Positions 7,117-15,539 of a stretch of DNA of 22,834 bases are shown one piece after another (the stretch's first letter is position 1; each line of letters opens with the position of its first letter). Below the pieces are notes generated by a model. That model worked only from the letters and a program-made list of their open reading frames with translations, searched no databases and had not been told where the DNA came from. The stretch covers positions 1 to 22,834 of IMG/VR virus record IMGVR_UViG_3300027971_000237, one strand, 5' to 3'. Position numbers and translations under genes: made by a program. This stretch comes from a virus.

Positions 7117-7648
7117 ATTTACTTTCTATGCGTGAAGGTTTTGCGGCGCGTAACATAAATTTAAAAGAATCAATGTCCTCATTTGGGAGTGCTTTGGCGT
7201 CAAAATCTGATTTATAAATGTATCTAAAATCACTTGCCGCAGTATTCCCTATATTTTGTGCGTAAAAAATTTGAGAAAGAAATGCTATATTTTCCTTTGA
7301 GATAATCCTTGTATGCGATGGGTCTCCCCATGCCCATACAGATGTAGCGGTTGGACAAGAACCAAAGAAAAAACCACCGGGTTTTAAAACGCGATAAAAC
7401 TCATCCCACTGCTTAAAGAAAAATTTGTAATCCCCTTGTTGCCCTGTATGCTCAAGAACATCATACGCATGTATTTCATCAAACGTGTTGTCCTCAAACG
7501 GGTAAGGAAAACTCATCAAGTCATGAACCACATTCGGTTTATGATCCGGGTTTATATCCAGTGTAACTAACTCATCCCACTCAAAACTATCATCTGACGA
7601 AAATTGTTTTGTTAAGTTAGAACCGCACCCAATTAGTAAAGATTTCAC
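7109..7648 (-). CDS. Class I SAM-dependent methyltransferase
   Basis: A 179-aa single-domain methyltransferase. Motif I is L5-I-G-C-G-S-N11, and the acidic residue at the end of strand 2 is D31 (LDINPD). Motif IV is Y62-D-V-L-E-H, and the L88-K-P-G-G92 turn follows. This is the order of the Methyltransf_11 type. It lacks an N-terminal target-recognition domain and the NPPY/DPPY motif of DNA adenine methyltransferases, so a small-molecule, sugar or protein substrate is more likely. It overlaps the glycosyltransferase start region as ATGA (7645-7648), which suggests the two enzymes act together, for example on a virion glycan. Confidence 0.8.
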   Translation of the reverse strand: MKSLLIGCGSNLTKQFSSDDSFEWDELVTLDINPDHKPNVVHDLMSFPYPFEDNTFDEIHAYDVLEHTGQQGDYKFFFKQWDEFYRVLKPGGFFFGSCPTATSVWAWGDPSHTRIISKENIAFLSQIFYAQNIGNTAASDFRYIYKSDFDAKALPNEDIDSFKFMLRAAKPSRIESKYA

Positions 7649-8397
7649 GCCGCATCACTCATGGTTTGATTTTTAATCATCGACGGATACAGAACGTCTT
7701 CACCAAAGTCACTCTTATGCTCAATCACACCCATGTGCCCTAGCTTGATAGTGGGGTCAACCCATACTTCAAACCCAGCCTCACGCGCACGGTCACAGAA
7801 GAGAAAGTCTTCGCCAATCATTCCTTCTGGGGTTACCAAGAAGTCAAAAAAGCTGTAAAGCATTTGCGGACTGCCGTTATCCATGTGCTTCCACTCAGGA
7901 TGCAGTTCTGCCAACTTGGTAAAGACTTGCTTCTGGATCATCATGAAGCCCGTAGCTACGCGGTAAGCCCTGACAAGACCGTCTTTATCCATCGTGACTT
8001 TGCCACGGGAGCCGTTGATACCATCTCCACCATCCAGCGACAGGATGTAGGTCTTCGGTTCTTTACGGGCTAGATACGCACCAGCAACAACCCCACGGGT
8101 TTGATTCCACCCCATCAACCGAATAACTGACTCAGGCTCAAACGTCATGTCCGCGTCGATGAACATCAGGTGGTCACAATCAGACTCCAAGAACTGTTTG
8201 GCAATGACGTTACGCGCACGGGAGACAACAGAACAGCCACAGATGCTATTAACCTGTATATCAATCCCATGCCGCATCACCATCTGGCTGAGTTTCATAA
8301 GTGACACAGCCATGCTTACAGTTACTTTGTGGTCATAGGCGGGAAGCCCTATCATCAACTTCTTACCCGCCAGATGAAAATCTGTGCTTGTTTGCAT
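7645..8397 (-). CDS. GT-A fold glycosyltransferase (family 2-like)
   Basis: A 250-aa protein. LMIGLPAYD opens the nucleotide-binding fold (about residue 14), SRARNVIAKQFL follows at about 59-70, and the DxD metal/sugar-nucleotide motif is F79-I-D81-A-D83-M. A GAYLARK acceptor-side phrase lies at 106-112, and a GED motif (195-197) plus LGHMG (219-223) occupy the C-terminal half, as in family 2-like enzymes. No membrane segment is present, so it acts in the cytosol. It sits in the structural operon between a decoration-like protein and the methyltransferase, which points to modification of a virion or host surface component. The target cannot be told. Confidence 0.8.
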   Translation of the reverse strand: MQTSTDFHLAGKKLMIGLPAYDHKVTVSMAVSLMKLSQMVMRHGIDIQVNSICGCSVVSRARNVIAKQFLESDCDHLMFIDADMTFEPESVIRLMGWNQTRGVVAGAYLARKEPKTYILSLDGGDGINGSRGKVTMDKDGLVRAYRVATGFMMIQKQVFTKLAELHPEWKHMDNGSPQMLYSFFDFLVTPEGMIGEDFLFCDRAREAGFEVWVDPTIKLGHMGVIEHKSDFGEDVLYPSMIKNQTMSDAA

Positions 8398-8399
8398 TT

Positions 8400-8699
8400 T
8401 TATCCGTAGATTATAGTTGCAGAACCAAGGTTTGAAACCGTTCCATATACAGCGGTTTGAAACACTATTCCCTCTCCGGGAAGCAACATATAGGTCGGTT
8501 GAGTAGCAGATGCTACGGTGTTGACTGTAATTCTAATGGTGCTGCTTGACACACCATCCCTGAGAACAAGACTACCCGCCGTGGCGGTAGGAACGATGTA
8601 GATTGCCTTGACCCTGCAACGGGTAAGATTATTAGTAGCTTGGTCAGTAAACTGACCGCTGGCGGTAATGGGTACGCTTGCTAGAACGTCTGTCTGCAT
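8400..8699 (-). CDS. Small conserved capsid-region protein (decoration-like)
   Basis: A 99-aa all-beta protein beginning MQTDVLASVPITASGQFTD. It continues RCRVKAIYIVPTATAGSLVL and has a MLLPGEGI turn near residue 72. I recall it as a highly conserved companion of the major capsid protein in environmental phages, without a fixed name. It has AGGAG 7 nt before ATG 8699-8697. A 7-bp GC-rich hairpin lies between it and the upstream decoration-like gene. A head decoration or minor capsid protein is inferred. Confidence 0.6.
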   Translation of the reverse strand: MQTDVLASVPITASGQFTDQATNNLTRCRVKAIYIVPTATAGSLVLRDGVSSSTIRITVNTVASATQPTYMLLPGEGIVFQTAVYGTVSNLGSATIIYG

Positions 8700-8722
8700 G
8701 GTTAATCTCCTAAGATGTTAAT

Positions 8723-8740
8723 TGGGGGCCGTAGCCCCCA
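8723..8740 (-). other. GC-rich hairpin with UACG tetraloop
   Basis: In the leftward mRNA this reads U-GGGGGC-UACG-GCCCCC-A, a 7-bp stem closed by C-UACG-G, a stable UNCG-type tetraloop. No U tract follows, so it is not a classical intrinsic terminator. It lies between the 237-aa and 99-aa genes, and may set the 3' end or protect the abundant capsid/decoration mRNA. Confidence 0.5.
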
Positions 8741-8749
8741 GAAGATTAA

Positions 8750-9463
8750 TTAATCAAAGTTACCATACGGATATGCGGTGGTCGTGCCAATGTTGTTATC
8801 AGGTTGCGAATAAACAATCGTGAAGTAAAAAATACCACCCGTAATTGCTACGTTGGTGCTATTAATCGACGCAATTGTAAACACAATTTGCGACAAGCTT
8901 TGAGTGTTGTTGATACCCACCAAGTCCGTTGATGTAGCTTGCTGGTTGGCAAGCTGGGTTGCCGTAAACGCATTGAAGTTTTGGCGACCAGCGGCGGGGG
9001 AAGTTAGAACAGCCGTTTGAGCGTAAGTGCAAGTGCCCGCAGCGGCTACATAGTCGTTGCTTACGTTAACTTGAATCGAAGTTAACGTACCGCTGGTAAA
9101 AGTAGTAATAGCGTTGATATCAACAAAGAAGTTGTTAATACGGCTACCGGCTGGCAGGTAAGCTACATACCCGCGATAAACCGTTGCAGCGTCCGCAGGG
9201 GGCGTAGAAGCCACCAAGACGGGATTGGTAGAACTTGGGGTGTAAATAACCGCATTAGCATTAGGAATGCCGTTGGATTTTACAAAAACTTGTGAAGCGC
9301 CGCTGTAGCCAGCAGTGTTTACCGGGGAGGTGACCGGCGAGGCTTGCGTTGTGGTAATGTTTAACGCGGCTGATTGCGTCATCGCCATAGAACCCACGTT
9401 ACGAAACGGGCCAAAACGATTGTCGCCAGACAGTACTGGGCCTTCAAATGTAGAACGTCCCAT
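8750..9463 (-). CDS. Capsid-region structural protein, probable decoration/head fibre
   Basis: A 237-aa protein beginning MGRSTFEGPVLSGDNRFGPF, a conserved opening I recall from phage proteins next to the major capsid gene. The remainder is beta-rich and low in charge: RGYVAYLPAGSRINNFFVDI in the middle, and a C-terminal strand region ITGGIFYFTIVY. It has AAGGAG 7 nt before ATG 9463-9461 and follows the capsid gene after a 162-bp gap. It is likely an exposed head protein; that role is inferred from position and composition. Confidence 0.6.
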   Translation of the reverse strand: MGRSTFEGPVLSGDNRFGPFRNVGSMAMTQSAALNITTTQASPVTSPVNTAGYSGASQVFVKSNGIPNANAVIYTPSSTNPVLVASTPPADAATVYRGYVAYLPAGSRINNFFVDINAITTFTSGTLTSIQVNVSNDYVAAAGTCTYAQTAVLTSPAAGRQNFNAFTATQLANQQATSTDLVGINNTQSLSQIVFTIASINSTNVAITGGIFYFTIVYSQPDNNIGTTTAYPYGNFD

Positions 9464-9625
9464 GATGGAACTCCTTATGCAAAAGTCCTATACCGATCAT
9501 TGCATTGTCTGCTGGGGCAGTGGTGGTATAGGTAAAATCCCAGAAAGGTAAAACAGGTGGACGCTTTAAGCCGTCTTTTAATGGCTAGTTCTTCATTCTG
9601 CCATCCACCCTTAAATCATACTACA
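9464..9625. other. 162-bp non-coding gap downstream of capsid gene
   Basis: This is the largest gap in the leftward block. No open frame with a ribosome-binding site is seen on either strand. On the leftward strand a TATGAT (9615-9620) resembles a -10 box, but no convincing -35 lies 16-18 bp upstream. The gap may carry an internal promoter or an mRNA processing site that adjusts decoration-protein levels. Confidence 0.4.
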
Positions 9626-10534
9626 TTAGTACGAACCGGCTGAACCAAAGATGCCCAGCGGATCAGAAGCGCCAAACGAATAACGCTCACGAGCCTTGTA
9701 ACGCACGTTACCGGTGTCAAAGTCTCCATCCATACCCGTAGCAAGCGGGGTGCGGACAAAGTGCTTCAGACCATTCGGCACATCCGTGGTCAGAAACCAC
9801 GCATTGGTGTCGGTCAGGAAGTGGTTAATGCAATACCCACCCGGAATCGAACCATTGTTTTTAAGCGCGTTGATGTCGTTGTTGTTCGTGCCAACACGCA
9901 GTTCCGTTTCCAGAAGACGCGTAGCCACAAACATCAATGCCGGTGGGATTACCAGTTTGACCGGTTTTGCAGCGATAAGCAGACCGCGCTCATCCGTCCA
10001 AGCAGCAATTTGAATGACAGACGCCTCAAGAGAGGTTTCGTTCAAATCAGCCGCCGCGAGGATGTTGCTGTTTACACCGCCAGAAACCAGCGGATGCGAA
10101 GCCGAACACAGAACCACACCGTCACCGTATGTCGGGCCACCAGCAAAAGCGTTGTTAAGGATTGCAGCAGCCTTAACTTGCTTGGTGTACGACATAGCGC
10201 GAGCCAGACCCTTGGTATAACGAGCCGAAAGGCTGTCATACAGGTTATCTTCAATCGCTTCTTCAGTGATTGAGAAACCCAGAGCAATGGTTTCGTGTTG
10301 GTAACGCGCCGTGAAAGCTTCCTGTGCATTGTCATAGGCAATCGCGCTGCCTTCGTTTTTCACCGGAGCAGCCGAAAAGCCCGACAGTTTCGTTTCTTCT
10401 TCAAAAGAACGCTCAGAGGTTTCAGTTTCAAAAATCTCTTTGTGTTCTTCGCCATACTTCTTGTACTCAAGACCAAACAGGGCATTCAGCCCCGGAAGGA
10501 GTTCTTTAAGTAGCTGTGCGCGTGAAATAGCCAT
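9626..10534 (-). CDS. Major capsid protein (Mu gpT / HK97-fold type)
   Basis: A 302-aa protein. The N-terminus is helical (LKELLPGLNALFGLEYKKYG), then comes a charged E-loop-like stretch (EEHKEIFETETSERSFEEET). A spine-helix region follows (HETIALGFSITEEAIEDNLYD, then ARYTKGLARAMSYTKQVKAA). The P-domain/A-domain part has LVIPPALMFVATRLLETELR and a VPNGLKHFVRTPL strand. The order and the phrase A-R-Y-Q-H-E-T-I-A-L-G-F-x-I-T-E-E fit Mu-like gpT capsid subunits with the HK97 fold. AGGAG precedes the ATG. The upstream scaffold-like gene and the GroES-like gene fit the assembly role. Confidence 0.85.
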   Translation of the reverse strand: MAISRAQLLKELLPGLNALFGLEYKKYGEEHKEIFETETSERSFEEETKLSGFSAAPVKNEGSAIAYDNAQEAFTARYQHETIALGFSITEEAIEDNLYDSLSARYTKGLARAMSYTKQVKAAAILNNAFAGGPTYGDGVVLCSASHPLVSGGVNSNILAAADLNETSLEASVIQIAAWTDERGLLIAAKPVKLVIPPALMFVATRLLETELRVGTNNNDINALKNNGSIPGGYCINHFLTDTNAWFLTTDVPNGLKHFVRTPLATGMDGDFDTGNVRYKARERYSFGASDPLGIFGSAGSY

Positions 10535-10545
10535 TAGTTATTCTC

Positions 10546-11160
10546 CTAGACGCCGGTTGCAAGGCGATATTGATGAATGCCTTGGTTCCATGACACCAGA
10601 ACTTCGACAAAGGAACCGGTAGCCGGTGCGGTATCAGGCACAACGTCCACAACCTTAAACGGAATCGCCGCCGTGGTTGCAGTGCTGTTCAAGACAGCCA
10701 TTGCGCTGTTGCCGGTGGTCGTGCTACCAGCGTTAGGAACCAGCGCAGTATTTCCGCCAACCAGATTTGCACGGGTAGCTTGTGCAACAGTGGTAGTGCC
10801 AGAAACAATCGCGGTCTTCATCACCAGATCGGGATCATCCGCAACATACGCGGTAATCGCAGTCGTGGTATCCGGGGTACCGGTGGTGTCAGCCGGATAA
10901 TATTGCGAGTAAATGCGCTGGCCCGATGAGTTGATGTAGCTGCAACCCATAAAGATACCAACCACATTAACCGTGGTCGCAGTCAAAACAGCCGTAGTAA
11001 TACAGCCATTTGCAGACATCAGAACCACATCACCAAAGTAAATGCTGGTGTCGTGCGACGTTTGGATCGGAATTTGCCGGGTTGAACCAGCGAAAACCTG
11101 TCCGCCCAGCAGATTGACGGGAATTAGCCCGTACGGTGCTGAAACAGTAGGATAAGCCAT
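10546..11160 (-). CDS. Capsid-region structural protein (204 aa)
   Basis: It begins MAYPTVSAPYGLIPVNLLGG, then QVFAGSTRQIPI, and has SQYYPADT near residue 85 and AYVADDPDLVMK after it. I recall this family as a conserved protein next to capsid genes in environmental phages, probably a head protein. The C-terminal 40 residues are beta-rich (AIPFKVVDVVPD...FVEVLVSWNQG). AGGAG lies 8 nt before ATG 11160-11158. It is probably expressed at high level together with the capsid gene 11 bp downstream. The exact role in the head is not known. Confidence 0.6.
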   Translation of the reverse strand: MAYPTVSAPYGLIPVNLLGGQVFAGSTRQIPIQTSHDTSIYFGDVVLMSANGCITTAVLTATTVNVVGIFMGCSYINSSGQRIYSQYYPADTTGTPDTTTAITAYVADDPDLVMKTAIVSGTTTVAQATRANLVGGNTALVPNAGSTTTGNSAMAVLNSTATTAAIPFKVVDVVPDTAPATGSFVEVLVSWNQGIHQYRLATGV

Positions 11161-11192
11161 GTAAAACTCCTAAAAGTTGTTTAAATGTTACG

Positions 11193-11645
11193 TTATTTGT
11201 TGCCGCGACCGAATGACACAGACGTTTTGCTCTCTTTAAATAAAGGCATCCGTGGGTCATTGTCTTTCATAAGATTATTATCTACAGCAGCCATATTATC
11301 TTCGCCTTGCTTCTTAAAATAAGCAGCGCGTGCCGCCATTATTTCTTCAGGAGCCTTGCAGAGCAATAGACCACCTATTTCTATATTTCCGGGAAACCTA
11401 GAGTCACGATCTACCATAACAAAAAGTTCAGGGTAGTCTTCCGACTTGCATGGTTCCCAACCCTCACGAAAACGGGCAGACACATTGGCATTGTCTAAAT
11501 GTCCAATAACGCTTGTGCGAATCCAGCGATGCGACCAACCATCACGCGGTGAAACATTTGGCAGCGTTTGTGGAGGAGTCCAAGATTTAGCACGTTCGTT
11601 TACTGCGCGATTTTGTGATTCACGACCTTGACGTTGTTCAGCCAT
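11193..11645 (-). CDS. Conserved head-region protein (150 aa)
   Basis: The start chosen is ATG 11645-11643 (MAEQRQGRESQNR), with GGAG 7 nt upstream inside the end of the scaffold gene. A TTG two codons upstream also opens this frame. Conserved phrases are GWSHRWIRTSVIG, FREGWEPCKSEDYPEL and GNIEIGGLLLCKAPEEIMAA, then DNDPRMPLFKESKTSVSFGR at the end. These recur in phage genomes between scaffold and capsid genes (recalled). The C-terminal tail is basic and may bind the capsid interior. Function unproven. Confidence 0.6.
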   Translation of the reverse strand: MAEQRQGRESQNRAVNERAKSWTPPQTLPNVSPRDGWSHRWIRTSVIGHLDNANVSARFREGWEPCKSEDYPELFVMVDRDSRFPGNIEIGGLLLCKAPEEIMAARAAYFKKQGEDNMAAVDNNLMKDNDPRMPLFKESKTSVSFGRGNK

Positions 11646-12564
11646 TATCAACTCCGTTTATAACTGCGACTTGTTTGGCGTATTCCGCGAGCGGAACGTT
11701 TAAACGCTTTGCTATGGCTACTTGCGTCTGAGTCAGCGCAACTCTTTTTCCAGTGGCCGTTCTGGTCACTGAAGCCACCACTGTTGCGGCGCGGCTTTGG
11801 CGGGGGTTTCCCGGTTTGTCATCACCCCAATCAAAATTGGGGAATGTTTGACGCATTGCTTTATCGATTTCTTCATAATATTTGATGGCATCCCTTTCAG
11901 GATGTATATTATTAGAAATCAATTCTTCGTGAACACCATACGCCAAGCTGGTCATGCGGCGATCTTTGCCAAACCATGGGTTTTTTGATACCCATGCAGT
12001 GGCCTTTTGATCGGGTGCTGGCGCTGTGTAAACATCTTGCGCTTGTTTTACTTCATTTATTTCTTCTTGTAAAGGGGGTTCTTTGGTCAGGGAGTTTTCA
12101 TGACGCATTGTCGCCCTGCTCATGGCTTCCTGCGCTTCTATGATAGCGTCAGCGTCACCACTCTCATAAGCTGTCTTATAAGACTGCTTCGCCCTTTCTA
12201 AATCGCTTTCCGCCTTGGATTTCCAAGTTTCATGCAGCAGAGTTGCACTACTATTTGTCTTTTGAATCAAAGACTTATTCTGTTCGGACACATTCTGTGC
12301 ATACCGTAGAGCTTCTTGCTGCTCACGGGTAGCCTGTTCCTTTGCCCTGCGCTCATCGTGATAAGCGCGTTGCAGAGTTGAAATACGCTTTTTGACCTTG
12401 TCGGAGTAAGAAGCTAGTTCCTCTTCTTTGGGTTCCGGGTCTTCAGTCATTGGTTCTTTATTGCGATCCTCCGGTGGGATATCGTCAATAATATCAATGT
12501 CTATTTCGCCATCCTTAATAGGTTCATTGTCCTTGTCTAACTCCTGCATATACTCTTCAGCCAT
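11638..12564 (-). CDS. Scaffolding-like protein
   Basis: A 308-aa protein. Residues 1-50 are strongly acidic (GEIDIDIIDDIPPEDRN and neighbours). Residues about 55-165 form a long charged coiled coil (VKKRISTLQRAYHDERRAKE...). A conserved middle follows (WVSKNPWFGKDRRMTSLAYG), then YYEEIDKAMRQTFPNFDW at about 226-244 and a basic C-terminus that could bind the capsid. Length, helicity and location between portal and capsid genes fit an internal scaffold. No protease motif is seen in it or nearby, so scaffold removal is unexplained. Confidence 0.7.
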   Translation of the reverse strand: MAEEYMQELDKDNEPIKDGEIDIDIIDDIPPEDRNKEPMTEDPEPKEEELASYSDKVKKRISTLQRAYHDERRAKEQATREQQEALRYAQNVSEQNKSLIQKTNSSATLLHETWKSKAESDLERAKQSYKTAYESGDADAIIEAQEAMSRATMRHENSLTKEPPLQEEINEVKQAQDVYTAPAPDQKATAWVSKNPWFGKDRRMTSLAYGVHEELISNNIHPERDAIKYYEEIDKAMRQTFPNFDWGDDKPGNPRQSRAATVVASVTRTATGKRVALTQTQVAIAKRLNVPLAEYAKQVAVINGVDNG

Positions 12565-12576
12565 AACAATCTCCTA

Positions 12577-12957
12577 TTAGGCGCGGCTATACCCGCGTGG
12601 GTCTTCAACAACTCCTAGAACATCATCATCGTTAATCATGCGGAATTCCTGACCATGAACACGAAAACGTGTGCCTTTGTAACCACCTACCAAGACAAAG
12701 TCGCCCTGTTTACACCAAGCACTTTTAAAGCGTTCATCTTTGTAAGCATCGCTACCAATCGCTAGGACAAAACCAACTACAGTGCCTATTTCTTCTTGAT
12801 GTCTGGTTGAGTCAGATTTAATGATTCCAGAATCAAATTTCTCATCAGCTTTTGGCAAGGCAAGAAGAACATGATATCCAGATGGGATTGGGACTTGGGT
12901 TGCAGACCGTTCGCCTTCTGGTATCGATTCCGCTATCTTGTTTGCTTCTTCAAACAT
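12577..12957 (-). CDS. GroES-like (Cpn10) co-chaperonin
   Basis: A 126-aa protein. It follows the GroES order: a GYHVLLALPKADEKFDSGII strand region and mobile loop (residues 28-47), TVVGFVLAIG (59-68), GDFVLVGGY (85-93), then the terminal FRMINDDDVLGVVED (105-119), equivalent to the GroES VLIMSESDILAIVE end. It is a little longer than bacterial GroES because of an N-terminal extension and a YKDERFKSAW insertion. No GroEL gene is in the window, so it probably works with the host chaperonin, as T4 gp31 does for its capsid protein. It lies right before scaffold and capsid genes. Confidence 0.75.
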   Translation of the reverse strand: MFEEANKIAESIPEGERSATQVPIPSGYHVLLALPKADEKFDSGIIKSDSTRHQEEIGTVVGFVLAIGSDAYKDERFKSAWCKQGDFVLVGGYKGTRFRVHGQEFRMINDDDVLGVVEDPRGYSRA

Positions 12958-13151
12958 TATTGCTCCTTGTTGTATTCTTCTAGCGTATCCAAAAAGATAC
13001 GTTCGGCATAAGCAAGACCAGCTATCTGTCCAGTTATGAATTTGTACTCATCAAAACTCTTAACACTTCCTGCGGCTACAATATCAGCCAGTTCATTCAT
13101 TTGGCTTCGCACTTCCTTTTTGAAGAACTCTTCCAGCGTTTTGCTGATCAT
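12957..13151 (-). CDS. Small helical phage protein (64 aa)
   Basis: A protein beginning MISKTLEEFFKKEVRSQMNE, with a second helix FITGQIAGLAYAERIFLDTL. It is predicted almost fully alpha-helical and has no Cys or membrane segment. Its first 59 bases overlap the 3' end of the portal gene in another frame, and AAGGA precedes the ATG. Its stop overlaps the GroES-like start as TAATG. Small helical proteins at this position recur in related phages (recalled), with no established role. Confidence 0.6.
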   Translation of the reverse strand: MISKTLEEFFKKEVRSQMNELADIVAAGSVKSFDEYKFITGQIAGLAYAERIFLDTLEEYNKEQ

Positions 13152-15531
13152 TGTATTTCCTTAACTCAACACCTGTTTTAAACCCGACTATCTTTTGATC
13201 CACTTCCAACTTCTGATCATGCCTCTTGTTTGAAGAACCAATATTTGCCCCAGCAATCTTCTCCTGAGACTCAATACGCATACGCTCCCGCTCATCCTTG
13301 CTTTGTTCTATCTGCATCTTCAAGGCCAACTGGGCTTTGTTAAATTCATCCTTACTCTTCAACTCTTGCATTTTTAATTGAAGTTCCTGCTGTTGAGCCT
13401 GAATAACAGGGTCTTGCTGTTGTTGCATAGCAGCTTCTTGTGCCGCCTTCTGACTATGCATTTGCAGAACTAATGGGGCAGCTTCAGCAGCAAGTCTGCT
13501 GACCTTAAGCTCAACATCATCTTCCATTTCATCATCAGGTTTTGGAAGCGAAACACCCATCTGCTTCTCAATATCAACGCGATATTTAAAGCCCATGTGT
13601 TCCATCAAATGAGCCTGTAATGCCTGTTGAATAACGGGAGCCATTGGGTTTTGACCAATAATCTTCTGCATCGCTGGGTCTTGTGCAGCCGCCATATGAA
13701 CCTGAATATGCGCGTCATGGTCTTGATACAGGAAAGCCTTAACCGGCTTCGCATTCAAGATACTCATATTCTCAGTCACGGGGTCTTTGGGTTTGATGTC
13801 ATCCTTGTCAGGGACAATCAAATCTGCATTCTTCATACCCAATACACGCAGAGTTTCCCTATGGAGCAATGGCATGTCATATAACTGAGGTGCGGTAGCA
13901 GACAACTGCATTGCCGCCTGATACTGCGCCATACGCTGGACTGAACTGGAAGCATTCGGATCAGATACAGGGATTATGTCGCAATGCTCATAGTCAGACT
14001 GCTTGACCATTCTGCCGCGCTCTGTTTCATAATCGTATTCTTCTGGGGTGTAATCCCGAATTATGTTCTTGAGCATCTTGAATTCTTTCTTCATAGAAGA
14101 ATGAATCCTTGCCTGAACAGCAGACATGACTTTCATCATGCGCTCAATAATAGCCAGAGTAGTTCCGACAGGAGCTTGCTGATTCATATCAGCAACCTTC
14201 ATATCCGCCGTAGAAGCCAGACTTCTACCCTCATCCACGACTTCTTTAAACAGCGCAAAGAGAGTGGCGGAAGGTTCCTTATAGGGAAGCATCATGATGT
14301 TGTCCCTAACCGTTCCAGCCGGGACATCTACATCTCTGAATTCACCGGGTGATATAGGAGTGTCATCACCCTTAATACGAAGACCACGCGCTTTTAAGCC
14401 ACCGGGAAGGTTAGCCAGCGTTCCAGCATCAACCAATTGCCTGAGAATTGACGTTGCACCTTTGGCATATCCACCAAGGATGTGGACATAACCAAACCCA
14501 TACGCACCAAATCCCGGAATGAAAGTGTATTGAACAAAGTGATCACGCTTTGCTTTTGTGTCATCTGCTGGATTCCAGTTGCGATAGATGGAAAATACGT
14601 TACCCATCGTATCCAGAGTGACAACATAAGGAAGGGCGATACCCGTTTGTTCGCCATCTTCTTCGTCTTCAAAACCGGGAAGGTCTAACTCAATATGGCT
14701 TTCATACAAAACATACCGGTCATCTTCAAGAGCAGTAGTGCCGGAAAGCTTCTGTTTCTTCTTCTCAATATCATTGTTTTGGAGGGTTGATTTATGCAGT
14801 TCTTGTTCTACATAGAAACCAGCTTGCATCAGCTTATTTAGCTCATTCTCACTTTTACGCATCATCTGGGTAATGCGGGGAGAGCTACTAAGCTCAGTAC
14901 ACCCATAAGGAAGATAGACATCTTCTGCCGGGACATACATCGATACCTGACGATCCAAGGCGGGATCGTAGTAAACCTTCTTAAAGGCGGAACCACAGAA
15001 CCCCAGATTCCATAACATCCGCTCATGCTCTGCGCGGTATTCAGTCATGTTCTCCGTTAGCTGCCAGTTCATGTCATCTTTGACACGCGCAGCAGCTTCT
15101 TCTTTGTCTTTACTGGTCTTGCCAATTACTTTGGTATGAACCGGCCCAGCGGCGGGAAAGGTTTCCAGAATCATCTCAGACTGAAACTTGATTACCGCCT
15201 CAGACATAATGCTATGAAAAACGCCACAGGCACCCTTCCAAGGTTCCGTCCTGTCTTCCATCCGCATACCCAACAGTTCCATCCCATCTGAAACTGTCTT
15301 CTCCCAATCACGGCGGGAGGTAGTGTCTATCCTGATCTCTTCCATAATATCAAAGGCAAGAGTCTGGAGAACATTGGCCGGTATTTCTTCTGCCAGATTT
15401 TGTTTAAACGAATCATCTGGTGCAATTACAACTATCGCAGTTACTTCGGTAGGCTCATCAGGCAAATCAATATCAACCGCACCAGCATTATTGATATCGT
15501 CCAAACTCATGGGTCTGAGGGCTTTTTCCAT
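13093..15531 (-). CDS. Portal protein (large, SU10/podovirus-like)
   Basis: An 812-aa protein. The N-terminal clip/stem region includes RRDWEKTVSDGMELLGMRME and the phrase PWKGACGVFHSIMSEAVIKF. The core has NLGFCGSAFKKVYYDP and VPAEDVYLPYGC, and the stem is near ATLFALFKEVVDEGRSLAS. The C-terminal 150 residues form a long Gln-rich coiled coil with runs of Gln (about residues 690-760), resembling a portal barrel that reaches into the head. The size fits SU10/P22-like portals rather than HK97-type (about 400-500 aa). It begins 8 bp after the TerL stop with AAGGCGG upstream. Portal identity is confident; the subfamily is less so. Confidence 0.85.
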   Translation of the reverse strand: MEKALRPMSLDDINNAGAVDIDLPDEPTEVTAIVVIAPDDSFKQNLAEEIPANVLQTLAFDIMEEIRIDTTSRRDWEKTVSDGMELLGMRMEDRTEPWKGACGVFHSIMSEAVIKFQSEMILETFPAAGPVHTKVIGKTSKDKEEAAARVKDDMNWQLTENMTEYRAEHERMLWNLGFCGSAFKKVYYDPALDRQVSMYVPAEDVYLPYGCTELSSSPRITQMMRKSENELNKLMQAGFYVEQELHKSTLQNNDIEKKKQKLSGTTALEDDRYVLYESHIELDLPGFEDEEDGEQTGIALPYVVTLDTMGNVFSIYRNWNPADDTKAKRDHFVQYTFIPGFGAYGFGYVHILGGYAKGATSILRQLVDAGTLANLPGGLKARGLRIKGDDTPISPGEFRDVDVPAGTVRDNIMMLPYKEPSATLFALFKEVVDEGRSLASTADMKVADMNQQAPVGTTLAIIERMMKVMSAVQARIHSSMKKEFKMLKNIIRDYTPEEYDYETERGRMVKQSDYEHCDIIPVSDPNASSSVQRMAQYQAAMQLSATAPQLYDMPLLHRETLRVLGMKNADLIVPDKDDIKPKDPVTENMSILNAKPVKAFLYQDHDAHIQVHMAAAQDPAMQKIIGQNPMAPVIQQALQAHLMEHMGFKYRVDIEKQMGVSLPKPDDEMEDDVELKVSRLAAEAAPLVLQMHSQKAAQEAAMQQQQDPVIQAQQQELQLKMQELKSKDEFNKAQLALKMQIEQSKDERERMRIESQEKIAGANIGSSNKRHDQKLEVDQKIVGFKTGVELRKYNDQQNAGRVLQKGSAKPNE

Positions 15532-15539
15532 TGTCCGCC

